Assembly (NCBI GenBank): GCA_014377495.1
Contig: JACMPN010000370.1
Span: 1-11,378 of the forward strand
Source: Candidatus Sericytochromatia bacterium
Lineage (GTDB): Bacteria > Cyanobacteriota > Sericytochromatia > JACMPN01
Length of the DNA stretch: 11,378 nt
Direction of reading: 5' to 3'
Position 1 is the stretch's first letter. Each line of letters starts with the position of its first letter. Position numbers and translations under genes: made by a program. Of this stretch, positions 5,740-11,378 are shown piece by piece. Below the pieces are notes generated by a model. It was not told the origin of the DNA and searched no databases. It saw nothing but the letters and a program-made list of their open reading frames with translations.

Positions 5740-6786
5740 ATGGCGACGCCACTGGTCGGGATGAACGGACGCGAGCTCGAGGCCTTTTTCGTGGCACAGG
5801 GCGAGTCGGCATTCCGCGGGCGCCAGGTCGCCAAATGGATCTACAGCCGGGCGGCCCGCGAGTGGTCGGCGATGACCGACCTGTCCGCCGCCATGCGGAA
5901 CCGCATGGTCGCCGAGGGCGTGCCGGTCGGACCGACCACGGTCGAGGAGCGCCACGTCAGCGCGGACGGGACCACCAAGTTCGTCCTCCGCCTGCATGAC
6001 CAGCAGTTCAACGAGTCGGTGCAGATCGTCCACCCGGACCGGCTGACCGCCTGCGTCTCCAGCCAGGTCGGCTGTGCCGTCGGCTGCCCGTTCTGCGCCA
6101 CGGGGCTCGGCGGCTTCAAGCGCCACCTGACGCCGGGCGAGATCGTCGACCAGTACCTGACGATGCAGCATGAAGCGGCGGGCCGGATCAGCAATATCGT
6201 CTTTATGGGGATGGGCGAGCCGCTGCTCAACACGGAAAATGTCATCGCCGCCACCCACATCCTGAACAAGGAAGTCAACGTCGGCATGCGCCATATCACG
6301 GTGAGCACCTCGGGAATCATCCCGGGGATCGAGCGCCTGCTGGCCGAGGAGATCCCCGTCAATCTGGCGATCAGCCTGCATGCCGCCAACGACACGTTGC
6401 GCGACAAGCTGGTCCCCATCAACAAGACCTATCCGCTCGGTGACCTGATCCCGTTGTGCAAGCGCTATGCCGACACGTCCAACCGCCGGCTGACCTTCGA
6501 ATACGTCATGCTGCGCGATGAGAACGACTCGCCCGAACAGGCCCGGGAGCTGGTCTCCCTGCTGCGGGGCGTGCACTGCCACGTCAACCTCATCCCCCAC
6601 AATCCCGTCGACGGCTCGGGCCTGACGGCGAGTGATGCCCAGATCATCCGCAACTTCCGGGACGTCGTCCAGAACGCCGGGTTCACGACGACGATCCGCT
6701 TCAACAAGGGACAGGACGAGACGGCTGCCTGTGGCCAACTGCGGGGCCGGCTGCCGGCCCGCCGCAAGGCGCCGGCAAGGAGCTGA
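5740..6786 (+). CDS. rlmN: 23S rRNA (A2503-C2)/tRNA (A37-C2) methyltransferase RlmN
   Basis: RlmN is a radical-SAM enzyme that methylates C2 of A2503 in 23S rRNA and A37 in some tRNAs, tuning translational fidelity. The 348-aa protein carries the iron-sulfur cluster motif CAVGCPFC (Cys112, Cys116, Cys119). Cys105, seven residues earlier, matches the proton-abstracting cysteine of E. coli RlmN, and Cys331 in ETAACGQL is the methyl-carrying cysteine. FMGMGEPLLN and HITVSTSGIIPGI are further family signatures. Cfr-type resistance enzymes are related, but the RlmN-like ends and context favour RlmN. The ATG at 5740 has GGAG eight bases upstream. rsgA starts two bases after the stop, so the two are likely one transcript. 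Confidence 0.96.
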   Translation: MATPLVGMNGRELEAFFVAQGESAFRGRQVAKWIYSRAAREWSAMTDLSAAMRNRMVAEGVPVGPTTVEERHVSADGTTKFVLRLHDQQFNESVQIVHPDRLTACVSSQVGCAVGCPFCATGLGGFKRHLTPGEIVDQYLTMQHEAAGRISNIVFMGMGEPLLNTENVIAATHILNKEVNVGMRHITVSTSGIIPGIERLLAEEIPVNLAISLHAANDTLRDKLVPINKTYPLGDLIPLCKRYADTSNRRLTFEYVMLRDENDSPEQARELVSLLRGVHCHVNLIPHNPVDGSGLTASDAQIIRNFRDVVQNAGFTTTIRFNKGQDETAACGQLRGRLPARRKAPARS

Positions 6787-6788
6787 CG

Positions 6789-7931
6789 GTGATGGACTTG
6801 GCCGAGACGGCGTCGCAGGCCGGAACCGGGGCAGAGCCCATCGACACGCCCAGCAATGAGGCAGCGCCAGACTTTGAGGCCTCACCTGCGGTCGCCGGGC
6901 GCGTCACCCGGATCCAGGCCGATTTCGTCTATGTGTCCCTGGCCGGCGGCGTGTACGAGTGCCGGCTGCGGGGCAAGCTCAAAAAAACCCAGATGGGGGT
7001 CCTGGTCGGCGATCTGGTCGGCCTCGAAGAGGTGGACCACGCCTCCCGCAAAGGCACGGTGGCCTCGGTCTCGCCCCGGCGCAACAACCTGACGAAGCCG
7101 GCCATCGCCAACGTCGATCAGGCGCTGGTCGTGATGGCGGCCATCGACCCGGCCTTCACGCCGTTGCAGCTCGACCGCTTTCTCGTCCTGGTGGCCGAGC
7201 GGCAGGTGCGGGGGGTGATCGTCGTCAACAAGATCGACAAGATGGAGCCCGGGCTCTGGGCGGCGATCCAGGAGAATTATGGGGCGCATTATCCGATCTA
7301 TGGCGTCTCGGCCAAGGTGGGTACGGGGCTTGAGGCGTTGTTGACCCAGTTGGCGGACAATACCTCCGTCCTCTGCGGGCCCTCCGGCGTCGGCAAATCC
7401 AGCCTACTCAACGCCCTGCAGCCGGGATTGCGCCTGACGACCGGCGAGATCAGCGACTGGGGGCGGGGCACGCACACCACCCGCCACGTCGCCCTGCACC
7501 GGCTGGAAACAGATGGGGAACCGGGGTACGTGGCGGACACGCCGGGGTTCAGCCTGACGGACCTGGCCCACATCGCCCCAGCCGAGCTCGGCCATTACTT
7601 TCCCGAGTTCGGCGACCAGCTGGGCAATTGCCGGTTCACCGATTGCCTGCACGGCTCGGAGCCGGACTGTGCCGTCCGGGAGACGTGGGCCGGCACGACC
7701 CGTTACGGCAGCTACCTGGACATCCTGAACGAATTGACCTTCGAAAAACCCCTCTTTTTCGCGACAAGCACGACGAAAAACGAAGGCACGACCAAGGCGG
7801 GCAACAGCAGCGGCGGCAAAAAGACCACCGTCCTGCGCCTGGACACGGAAGCCCGCGAATCCAACCGCCGCCTGACCAAACAGCAGATGCAACAGCTGAA
7901 GCATGGCGCCACCGACGACGACGACCTTTGA
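6789..7931 (+). CDS. rsgA: Ribosome small-subunit biogenesis GTPase RsgA
   Basis: RsgA is a circularly permuted GTPase that checks late 30S subunit maturation in the cytoplasm. The 380-aa protein has an acidic N-terminal extension (1-33), an OB-fold (about 35-95) and GTPase motifs in permuted order: NKID (147-150), VSAK (173-176), GPSGVGKSS (197-205) and DTPG (250-253). The zinc knuckle follows with Cys281, Cys286, His288 and Cys294. The C-terminus is long: after about residue 320 comes a Thr/Gly/Lys-rich linker, then a charged helix ending in DDDDL. The GTG at 6789 is six bases after AAGGAG (6777-6782); an ATG at 6792 directly after it is equally possible. A hairpin follows the stop. Confidence 0.95.
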   Translation: MMDLAETASQAGTGAEPIDTPSNEAAPDFEASPAVAGRVTRIQADFVYVSLAGGVYECRLRGKLKKTQMGVLVGDLVGLEEVDHASRKGTVASVSPRRNNLTKPAIANVDQALVVMAAIDPAFTPLQLDRFLVLVAERQVRGVIVVNKIDKMEPGLWAAIQENYGAHYPIYGVSAKVGTGLEALLTQLADNTSVLCGPSGVGKSSLLNALQPGLRLTTGEISDWGRGTHTTRHVALHRLETDGEPGYVADTPGFSLTDLAHIAPAELGHYFPEFGDQLGNCRFTDCLHGSEPDCAVRETWAGTTRYGSYLDILNELTFEKPLFFATSTTKNEGTTKAGNSSGGKKTTVLRLDTEARESNRRLTKQQMQQLKHGATDDDDL

Positions 7932-7943
7932 GCGGTTATCCCG

Positions 7944-7966
7944 GCAGGTGCGATTCCGCCACCTGC
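7944..7966 (+). terminator. Possible terminator of rlmN-rsgA
   Basis: GCAGGTG (7944-7950) pairs with CACCTGC (7960-7966), with two further CG pairs inside past a bulged C and an ATTC loop. It starts 12 bases after the rsgA stop. The following GCTTCTGTC is only mildly T-rich. A second small CGGG-GAAC-CCCG hairpin follows shortly after. Confidence 0.45.
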
Positions 7967-8076
7967 GCTTCTGTCGGGGAACCCCGGCTTTGCATGTCAC
8001 TGCCAGCCGTTCTGGAAGCAAGCCCTAGAATTGTTACAGTTAAATCACACGACGCGAGGAAAAATCACTCTTTCAG

Positions 8077-8093
8077 AACGTTCTCTTCAACGT
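8077..8093 (+). promoter_or_regulatory. Distal AACGT-N7-AACGT direct repeat
   Basis: AACGT at 8077-8081 and 8089-8093 start exactly 12 bp apart, close to one helical turn, and the second is followed by C. The intervening bases TCTCTTC resemble those of the proximal pair. OmpR/PhoB-type winged-helix regulators commonly bind direct repeats at this kind of spacing. Confidence 0.4.
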
Positions 8094-8261
8094 CCAAAAA
8101 TGTATTTTTTACCTTATCATCGGCACTATTCGCCCCACGCAGCGTCAAAAAAGAAGGGCGCCATCATCTAAGCCGCTGGCCACCCACTTGCCCAAACTTA
8201 TCTTTTTGGATTACCATATGATCTATCCCGGGAATCCAGCTGCCCTGGCTTTGCACTGCTA

Positions 8262-8296
8262 AGCCACGTCCGCTGCGAAATAAACAAAACGTGGCT
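8262..8296. repeat. 8-bp inverted repeat before the atypical regulator
   Basis: AGCCACGT (8262-8269) and ACGTGGCT (8289-8296) are exact reverse complements separated by 19 bases, with TA/TA pairing possible outside a small bulge. The second arm overlaps the proximal AACGT direct repeat. It could be a dimer operator or a leader hairpin. Confidence 0.5.
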
Positions 8297-8304
8297 CTTA
8301 ACGT
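8288..8304 (+). promoter_or_regulatory. Proximal AACGT-N7-AACGT direct repeat
   Basis: AACGT at 8288-8292 and 8300-8304 repeats the 12-bp spacing of the distal pair. The second half-site ends 26 bases before the ATG at 8331. The spacer GGCTCTT shares CTCTT with the distal spacer. At this position it could block transcription or lie within the leader. Confidence 0.4.
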
Positions 8305-8330
8305 CGCACATCCGCAGTTTGGGGGCCTCC

Positions 8331-9020
8331 ATGCACTGCCTTCTCATCCTCAGCAAAAACCCGCTGTTTCACGCCGCACTCGCTGTCCAGGCTGAAGCAA
8401 TCGGTTATCTGATCATTCTGGTGCCGGACTTGGCCGCCGCGGTCAGCGTGCTCGCCCATCAGCCGGTTGACGCCGTGATTGCAGAAGTCACGCCCGGGAC
8501 TGTCGGGGCTTTGGCGATGGGATTGGCGCCATACTGCCAGGTGCCCCTGCTGATGGCCCCACAAGGGGCGTCCCACCTGGCCCTGCCGCTGACGGCAGGA
8601 TACGGCCGCCAGACAACCTGCCAACCGACACCGAAAGAACCCGAAGCATCGCCCCATGCCGATCCCTTGCAGATTGCCGGGCTGTGCCTGGATCGGGAAA
8701 AATGGCAGGTCGCCGTGGGAGACTCTGAGATCGCACTGTCGACACGTGAGTTCCGGTTGCTCGACTACATGCTGCAACGCCGTGGTCAGGTGATGACCCG
8801 GGATAGGATCATCGAACACGTCTGGCATCCGCACTTTGACGGTTCGGACCGGGTGGTCGATGTCAGTCTGTCCCGCCTGCGCCGGCAGCTTTTTGACCGG
8901 GCGGACTGCCCCGTCACGGTGCGGGCCGTCCCCGGGATCGGCTACAAGCTCCACTTGAAACCGCCGCCGTCCAGCGAGGCACCCCGACGGACGGACATGA
9001 GTCTGCCCGCAGCCCGCTAG
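8331..9020 (+). CDS. Atypical OmpR-family regulator with degenerate receiver domain
   Basis: The 229-aa protein has a C-terminal OmpR/PhoB winged helix (about 113-212): LSTREFRLLDYMLQRRGQV, then TRDRIIEHVW, the recognition region VVDVSLSRLRRQL and the wing VRAVPGIGYKL. The N-terminal ~90 residues follow the receiver pattern (LLILSKNPLFHAAL, then DAVIAEVTPG) but the acidic pair is replaced by Ser-Lys-Asn, the phosphoacceptor Asp position is Glu52, and the conserved Thr/Ser and Lys-Pro are missing. The domain is also shorter than a usual receiver. It is therefore unlikely to be controlled by classical phosphorylation. The ATG at 8331 follows GGGGG seven bases upstream; a TTG at 8319 is a longer alternative. 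It converges on a normal OmpR-type regulator (9046-9744), 25 bp away. Targets are unknown. Confidence 0.85.
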   Translation: MHCLLILSKNPLFHAALAVQAEAIGYLIILVPDLAAAVSVLAHQPVDAVIAEVTPGTVGALAMGLAPYCQVPLLMAPQGASHLALPLTAGYGRQTTCQPTPKEPEASPHADPLQIAGLCLDREKWQVAVGDSEIALSTREFRLLDYMLQRRGQVMTRDRIIEHVWHPHFDGSDRVVDVSLSRLRRQLFDRADCPVTVRAVPGIGYKLHLKPPPSSEAPRRTDMSLPAAR

Positions 9021-9045
9021 GCGGAAAGCGCCCCAGGCCGGCGGC

Positions 9046-9744
9046 TCAGTCGTCCAGGCGGAACACATACCCCACGCCACGCACCGTCTGAACGAGACGG
9101 GGACCACCGCTGGCTTCCAGCTTTTGGCGGAGATAGCGCACGTAGACATCGAGGATGTTGTCCTCGCCCTCGAAATCAAATCCCCAGACCGTGCTGATGA
9201 TCCGCTCCCGTCCGAGGACCACCTCGGGATGGTGCAAAAACAGGCGCAGCAGGGCGAATTCCCGTGGGGAAAGCTGCAGCGACTCACCCGCCCGGCTGAC
9301 CTCGTGCGTCGACTCGGTGAGCAGCACATCACGATAGGCCAACTGGTCACGTTCAGCCGATGGCGTCTGCCGCTGCCGCAACTGGGCCCGCACCCGGGCC
9401 TGCAGTTCGTTCACATCAAAGGGTTTGAGCACGTAATCGTCCGCTCCGGCGTCCAGTCCGGCGATCCGGTCATGCACCTCGCCTTTGGCCGTGAGCATGA
9501 TGATCGGCATCGTGTGACTCTGCCGCAGGCGACGGCAGACTTCGACGCCTTCCATACCCGGCAGGTTCCAATCCAGGACGATCAGGTCCGGCGGATGGCG
9601 CCGGGCCGCCGCCAGGCCGCTGGGTCCGTCGACGGCAATCTCGACACCATAGCCGGCAAACGTCAGGGTGGCACGGATCAGCGCCGCAATGTCCGGTTCG
9701 TCCTCGACGATAAGGATACGCACGCCAGCGGAGCTCGAACTCAT
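9046..9744 (-). CDS. OmpR/PhoB-family response regulator
   Basis: This is a two-component response regulator: a receiver domain is phosphorylated by a sensor kinase and a winged helix binds DNA. With the ATG at 9744 it has 232 residues. Receiver features are the acidic pair Glu14-Asp15, phosphoacceptor Asp58 (LDWNLPG), Thr85 (MLTAK) and Lys107 (VLKPF). The C-terminal domain includes LSPREFALLRLFLHHPEVV, GRERIISTVWG, VDVYVRYLRQKLE-type recognition helix (here LDVYVRYLRQKLE) and VRGVGYVF. An ATG at 9840 adds 32 residues, but a candidate promoter places transcription start almost on it and the extra residues are outside the family pattern. The Shine-Dalgarno for 9744 (AAGGA) is rather distant, about 13 bases. 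No kinase gene is in the window, so the signal is unknown. Confidence 0.92.
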   Translation of the reverse strand: MSSSSAGVRILIVEDEPDIAALIRATLTFAGYGVEIAVDGPSGLAAARRHPPDLIVLDWNLPGMEGVEVCRRLRQSHTMPIIMLTAKGEVHDRIAGLDAGADDYVLKPFDVNELQARVRAQLRQRQTPSAERDQLAYRDVLLTESTHEVSRAGESLQLSPREFALLRLFLHHPEVVLGRERIISTVWGFDFEGEDNILDVYVRYLRQKLEASGGPRLVQTVRGVGYVFRLDD

Positions 9745-9775
9745 GGTGCTGCAGGTTTCCTTTCGATGCTGTCCC

Positions 9776-9791
9776 CCCGTCGCCTGACGGG
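9776..9791 (-). promoter_or_regulatory. Short leader hairpin before the response regulator
   Basis: CCCGTC (9776-9781) and GACGGG (9786-9791) form a perfect 6-bp stem with a four-base loop, ending 31 bases upstream of the ATG at 9744. It would lie in the 5' leader if the promoter at 9856-9884 is used. No T-run follows, so it is not a terminator. Confidence 0.35.
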
Positions 9792-9855
9792 AGATCCGAG
9801 TGCGATGACCGGCCAGACGCCTGAAAAACGCTGCTCTCATGCAGGTACGTCCTCG

Positions 9856-9884
9856 AATGTAGCACGACCGGCCACCAGCGTCAG
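9856..9884 (-). promoter_or_regulatory. Candidate promoter of the response regulator
   Basis: On the minus strand CTGACG (9884-9879) and TACATT (9861-9856) are 17 bases apart, and TGC precedes the -10, giving an extended -10 element. The predicted transcript would start near 9849, leaving a leader of about 105 bases before the ATG at 9744. It sits in the 232-bp gap after the DUF167 gene, where a new promoter is expected. Confidence 0.45.
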
Positions 9885-9976
9885 TAAGGCAGACCAGCGG
9901 GGACCAATGACGCCACCAACGCCGGTACCGCCGGCCATCCTGGCGGGAGCCGGGTCACGGCATGCCCCGGAACAGC

Positions 9977-10294
9977 TCAACCCGACGCAAACGGGGCCAT
10001 CAGCGCCTGCAGGCATTGGGCCAGGGTCTCGGGATCGCCGGTGAGGGCGATGAGTTTCTGACGCTGGTGCTCGCCGTGGCGGATGCAGACCTGTTGGCGC
10101 TTTAGGCCGAACCAGCCGGCCAAGGCCCGCACCGGGGATTCGTTCGCCGCCCTTTCTACGGGCCGGGCCTGCATGGCAACTTTCATGGCCGGGCCCTGCA
10201 TCCCGATGATGGCTGTCCGGGACGCCCCGGGCTGGACCCAGACGCGCAGGGTGATGCCGTCCGTTTGCCGTTGCCAGTCCAGTCCGCCGGTCAC
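9977..10294 (-). CDS. DUF167 (YggU/UPF0235) family protein
   Basis: This small conserved cytoplasmic protein has no established biochemical function. The 105-aa product shows the family core: ITLRVWVQPGASRTAI, then MKVAMQARPVERAANE (positions matching the usual KVxxxAPPxxGKANxE), then a helix with Leu-Lys-Arg (FGLKRQQVCI) and a G-(D/E)-x-R-x-K-like segment. The usual GxxSR(D/H)K is altered to HGEHQRQKLI. The start is taken as GTG at 10294, whose bases overlap the tatD TGA in a 4-base GTGA, with GGAG five bases upstream inside tatD. A longer frame to 10366 would overlap tatD by 76 bases. Expression is thus probably coupled to tatD. Confidence 0.85.
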   Translation of the reverse strand: MTGGLDWQRQTDGITLRVWVQPGASRTAIIGMQGPAMKVAMQARPVERAANESPVRALAGWFGLKRQQVCIRHGEHQRQKLIALTGDPETLAQCLQALMAPFASG

Positions 10295-11073
10295 GCCGCT
10301 CCGGGCAATCGAAACAGGCGCCGGGCGTTTGCCGTCGTCGCCGCTGCCACGTCCGCCACAGAACACCCCTGCAATTGGGCGATCATCTCGGCGACCTTGA
10401 CCACCAGGGACGGCTCGTTGCGTTCACCGCGATGGGGGATTGGGGTGAGAAACGGCGCATCGGTCTCGATCAGCAACCGGTCGAGCGGCAGCTTGGCGGC
10501 AGCCTCATGGAGGTTCTTGGCATTTTTGTACGTCAGGTTGCCGGCAAACGAAATGTAGAAGTTCAGGGCCATCGACCGCTCGGCCAAGGCCAGATCCCCG
10601 CTAAAGCAGTGCATTACCCCACCCACCTCGTCAGCGTTTTCCTCAGTGAGCAGCTGCAGCAAGTCCTCATGGGCGTCGCGGGTATGGATGATCAGGGGTC
10701 GGCCGATCTCCCGGGCCAGGCGCACATGCTCGCGCAGGACCGTTTGCTGAATGGCCGGTGGGCAGTGTTCGCGGAAATAGTCCAGACCCGTCTCGCCGAC
10801 AGCGACCACCCGCGGGTCGGCGGCCAGGGCCTTGAAACGGGCATAGGTCTCCGGCTGCCATGATTGGGCGTCGTTCGGGTGGATACCCACCCCAACGGTG
10901 ATGAAGCCGGGAAAACGGTCCGCCAGGGCGAGCGCTTCGGCGACCGAGCTTTCGGTGATCCCCGGGTTGACCATGTGGACGACCCCGGCGGCCCGGGCCC
11001 GGGCGACGAGATCGGCTTCGTCCCCGACGAAGCGGTCATAGGCGAGGTGGGCGTGACTGTCGATGAATTCCAT
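10291..11073 (-). CDS. tatD: TatD-family metal-dependent hydrolase / DNase
   Basis: TatD-family proteins are cytoplasmic TIM-barrel metallohydrolases with 3'-5' exonuclease/DNase activity implicated in DNA repair and degradation. The 260-aa length is typical. Metal-binding residues are His7 and His9 (DSHAHL), Glu94 (AVGETGLDY), His130 (LIIHTRDA), His155 (GVMHCFSG) and Asp205 (LLIETDAPFLTP). The GIHP motif (63-66) and the RGERNEP segment before the C-terminal helices complete the family pattern. GAGGA upstream supports the ATG at 11073. It overlaps the DUF167 gene by four bases. Its normal upstream neighbour appears to have been disrupted by an IS element, so its promoter may lie in the 98 bp before it or within the IS. 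Confidence 0.95.
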   Translation of the reverse strand: MEFIDSHAHLAYDRFVGDEADLVARARAAGVVHMVNPGITESSVAEALALADRFPGFITVGVGIHPNDAQSWQPETYARFKALAADPRVVAVGETGLDYFREHCPPAIQQTVLREHVRLAREIGRPLIIHTRDAHEDLLQLLTEENADEVGGVMHCFSGDLALAERSMALNFYISFAGNLTYKNAKNLHEAAAKLPLDRLLIETDAPFLTPIPHRGERNEPSLVVKVAEMIAQLQGCSVADVAAATTANARRLFRLPGAA

Positions 11074-11161
11074 AGGGTCCTCGTAGGCGGTGCCAGCCGT
11101 GGTCGGAATCCCACAGGCACTTAGAGCCTACTGCACTGCACACGCCTTGGAAACACGCCGG

Positions 11162-11251
11162 TCAGTGTGCCCGGACGTCGGCTTCCGTCTCTTTCCGCTG
11201 CAACGCCTGCCGGTCCAGGGCAGCCCCCCGGAACTGGTACATTGCCTCGGC
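11162..11251 (-). pseudogene. Possible 3' remnant of a gene cut by an IS element
   Basis: From the likely IS edge near 11251 to a TGA at 11162-11164 there is an open frame of 29 codons with a coding-like bias (24 of 29 third positions are G or C). It encodes MYQFRGAALDRQALQRKETE and a short tail. In this frame a stop occurs immediately inside the IS. It may be the end of the original gene upstream of tatD. The product is too short to identify, and a chance open frame in GC-rich DNA is possible. Confidence 0.35.
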
Positions 11252-11378
11252 ACTATCCCGTTAAATAACTATCTCAAGACAAGCGAGCGCTCCCAGCGTC
11301 TGACCCAAACCAGGGCACAGGCGAGTTGCAACAGTCCCAGAAAATTCAGGGCCTTCTTGTCGTAGCGGGATCGCCGCC
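11250..11378 (-). mobile_element. Right-hand part of an IS5-type insertion sequence, cut by the window end
   Basis: The segment contains the 3' end of a transposase and a short AT-rich edge, GTTATTTAACGGGATAGTGC on the minus strand, after its stop. The other end, terminal repeats and target duplication are outside the window, so the exact boundary near 11250 is a guess. The switch from IS-like AT-rich sequence to the coding-like remnant supports it. Confidence 0.55.
11269..11378 (-). CDS. IS5-family-type transposase, C-terminal fragment
   Basis: Only the last 35 residues are in the window, ending at a TAG at 11269-11271. The sequence RRSRYDKKALNFLGLLQLAC followed by ALVWVRRWERS matches the C-terminal pattern of DDE transposases of the IS5 group: a basic (T/S)RYDK motif, a hydrophobic helix starting A-x-NF/Y-L, then a basic end. 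The rest of the gene, including the catalytic residues, lies beyond 11378. It is transcribed toward tatD, so read-through could reach tatD. The family call rests on this short tail only. Confidence 0.7.
   Translation of the reverse strand, partial: RRSRYDKKALNFLGLLQLACALVWVRRWERSLVLR

Larger units (their letters stand above)
7932..8330 (+). other. 399-bp intergenic region upstream of the atypical response regulator
   Basis: No credible gene is seen. After the rsgA hairpin the sequence becomes AT-richer (about 8030-8220) than anything else in the window. It carries a 10-bp palindrome AGAACGTTCT (8075-8084), two AACGT direct-repeat pairs (8077-8093, 8288-8304) and an 8-bp inverted repeat (8262-8296). 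TATGAT at 8217-8222 is a possible -10, with no clear -35. The length, base bias and repeats suggest a regulatory region for the gene at 8331. Confidence 0.55.

Noticed and set aside
5338..6885. 515-codon open frame on the minus strand opposite rlmN
   Set aside because: It runs antisense to a gene with complete RlmN catalytic motifs and then into birA out of frame; its composition is what a GC-rich antisense frame gives.
8075..8084. AGAACGTTCT as an SOS (LexA) box
   Set aside because: Gram-positive LexA boxes need a four-base gap between GAAC and GTTC; here the halves abut, and the gene downstream is not a DNA-damage gene.
7994..8221. 75-codon plus-strand open frame after rsgA
   Set aside because: No Shine-Dalgarno, no recognisable protein pattern, and it crosses the AT-rich repeat-bearing region that looks regulatory.
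9124..10044. 306-codon plus-strand frame opposite the response regulator
   Set aside because: It is antisense to a clear OmpR-family gene and continues through a non-coding gap; no domain is recognisable.
1..11378. CRISPR arrays, rRNA or tRNA genes, prophage genes
   Set aside because: No regularly spaced repeats, no RNA gene signatures and no phage structural or integrase genes were seen on either strand.

Overview
This is a GC-rich stretch of bacterial chromosome with compact, conserved housekeeping genes on both strands and a more variable block at the left end. The phylum cannot be fixed from the window alone. The rlmN-rsgA adjacency is well known from Firmicutes but not exclusive to them. 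Composition is uniformly GC-rich in the genes, with one AT-richer gap around 8030-8220.

Left region (1-2249, minus strand): two tandem copies of a roughly 1 kb unit. Each holds a related gene for a glycine/alanine-rich hydrophobic protein of unknown function (216 and 212 aa). The last 160 residues are about 93% identical while the N-terminal 50-55 residues differ. Each copy also carries a related terminator and a gapless 76-bp upstream element (63/76 identical) placed 170-180 bp before the start codon. The duplicated unit therefore includes its regulatory DNA.

2250-4714 (minus strand): a three-gene run in the order signal-peptide protein, tadB, tadC. TadB and TadC are the paired inner-membrane platform proteins of a Tad/Flp-type pilus or secretion system. 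No pilin, TadA ATPase or secretin gene is inside the window.

4826-7931: HTH-less birA (minus) faces away from rlmN and rsgA (plus). rlmN and rsgA are two nucleotides apart and probably form an operon concerned with rRNA/tRNA modification and 30S ribosome maturation.

7932-9976: two convergent OmpR-type response-regulator genes with no histidine kinase. The minus-strand one (9046-9744) has a complete receiver site. The plus-strand one (8331-9020) has a shortened receiver-like domain with Glu in place of the phosphoacceptor Asp and none of the other acidic-pocket residues. The gap upstream of it carries two AACGT-N7-AACGT direct repeats and an 8-bp inverted repeat.

9977-11378 (minus strand): tatD and a DUF167/YggU gene overlap by four bases. 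Upstream of tatD lie a short coding-like remnant and the 3' end of an IS5-type transposase that runs off the window edge, suggesting an IS inserted into whatever gene preceded tatD.
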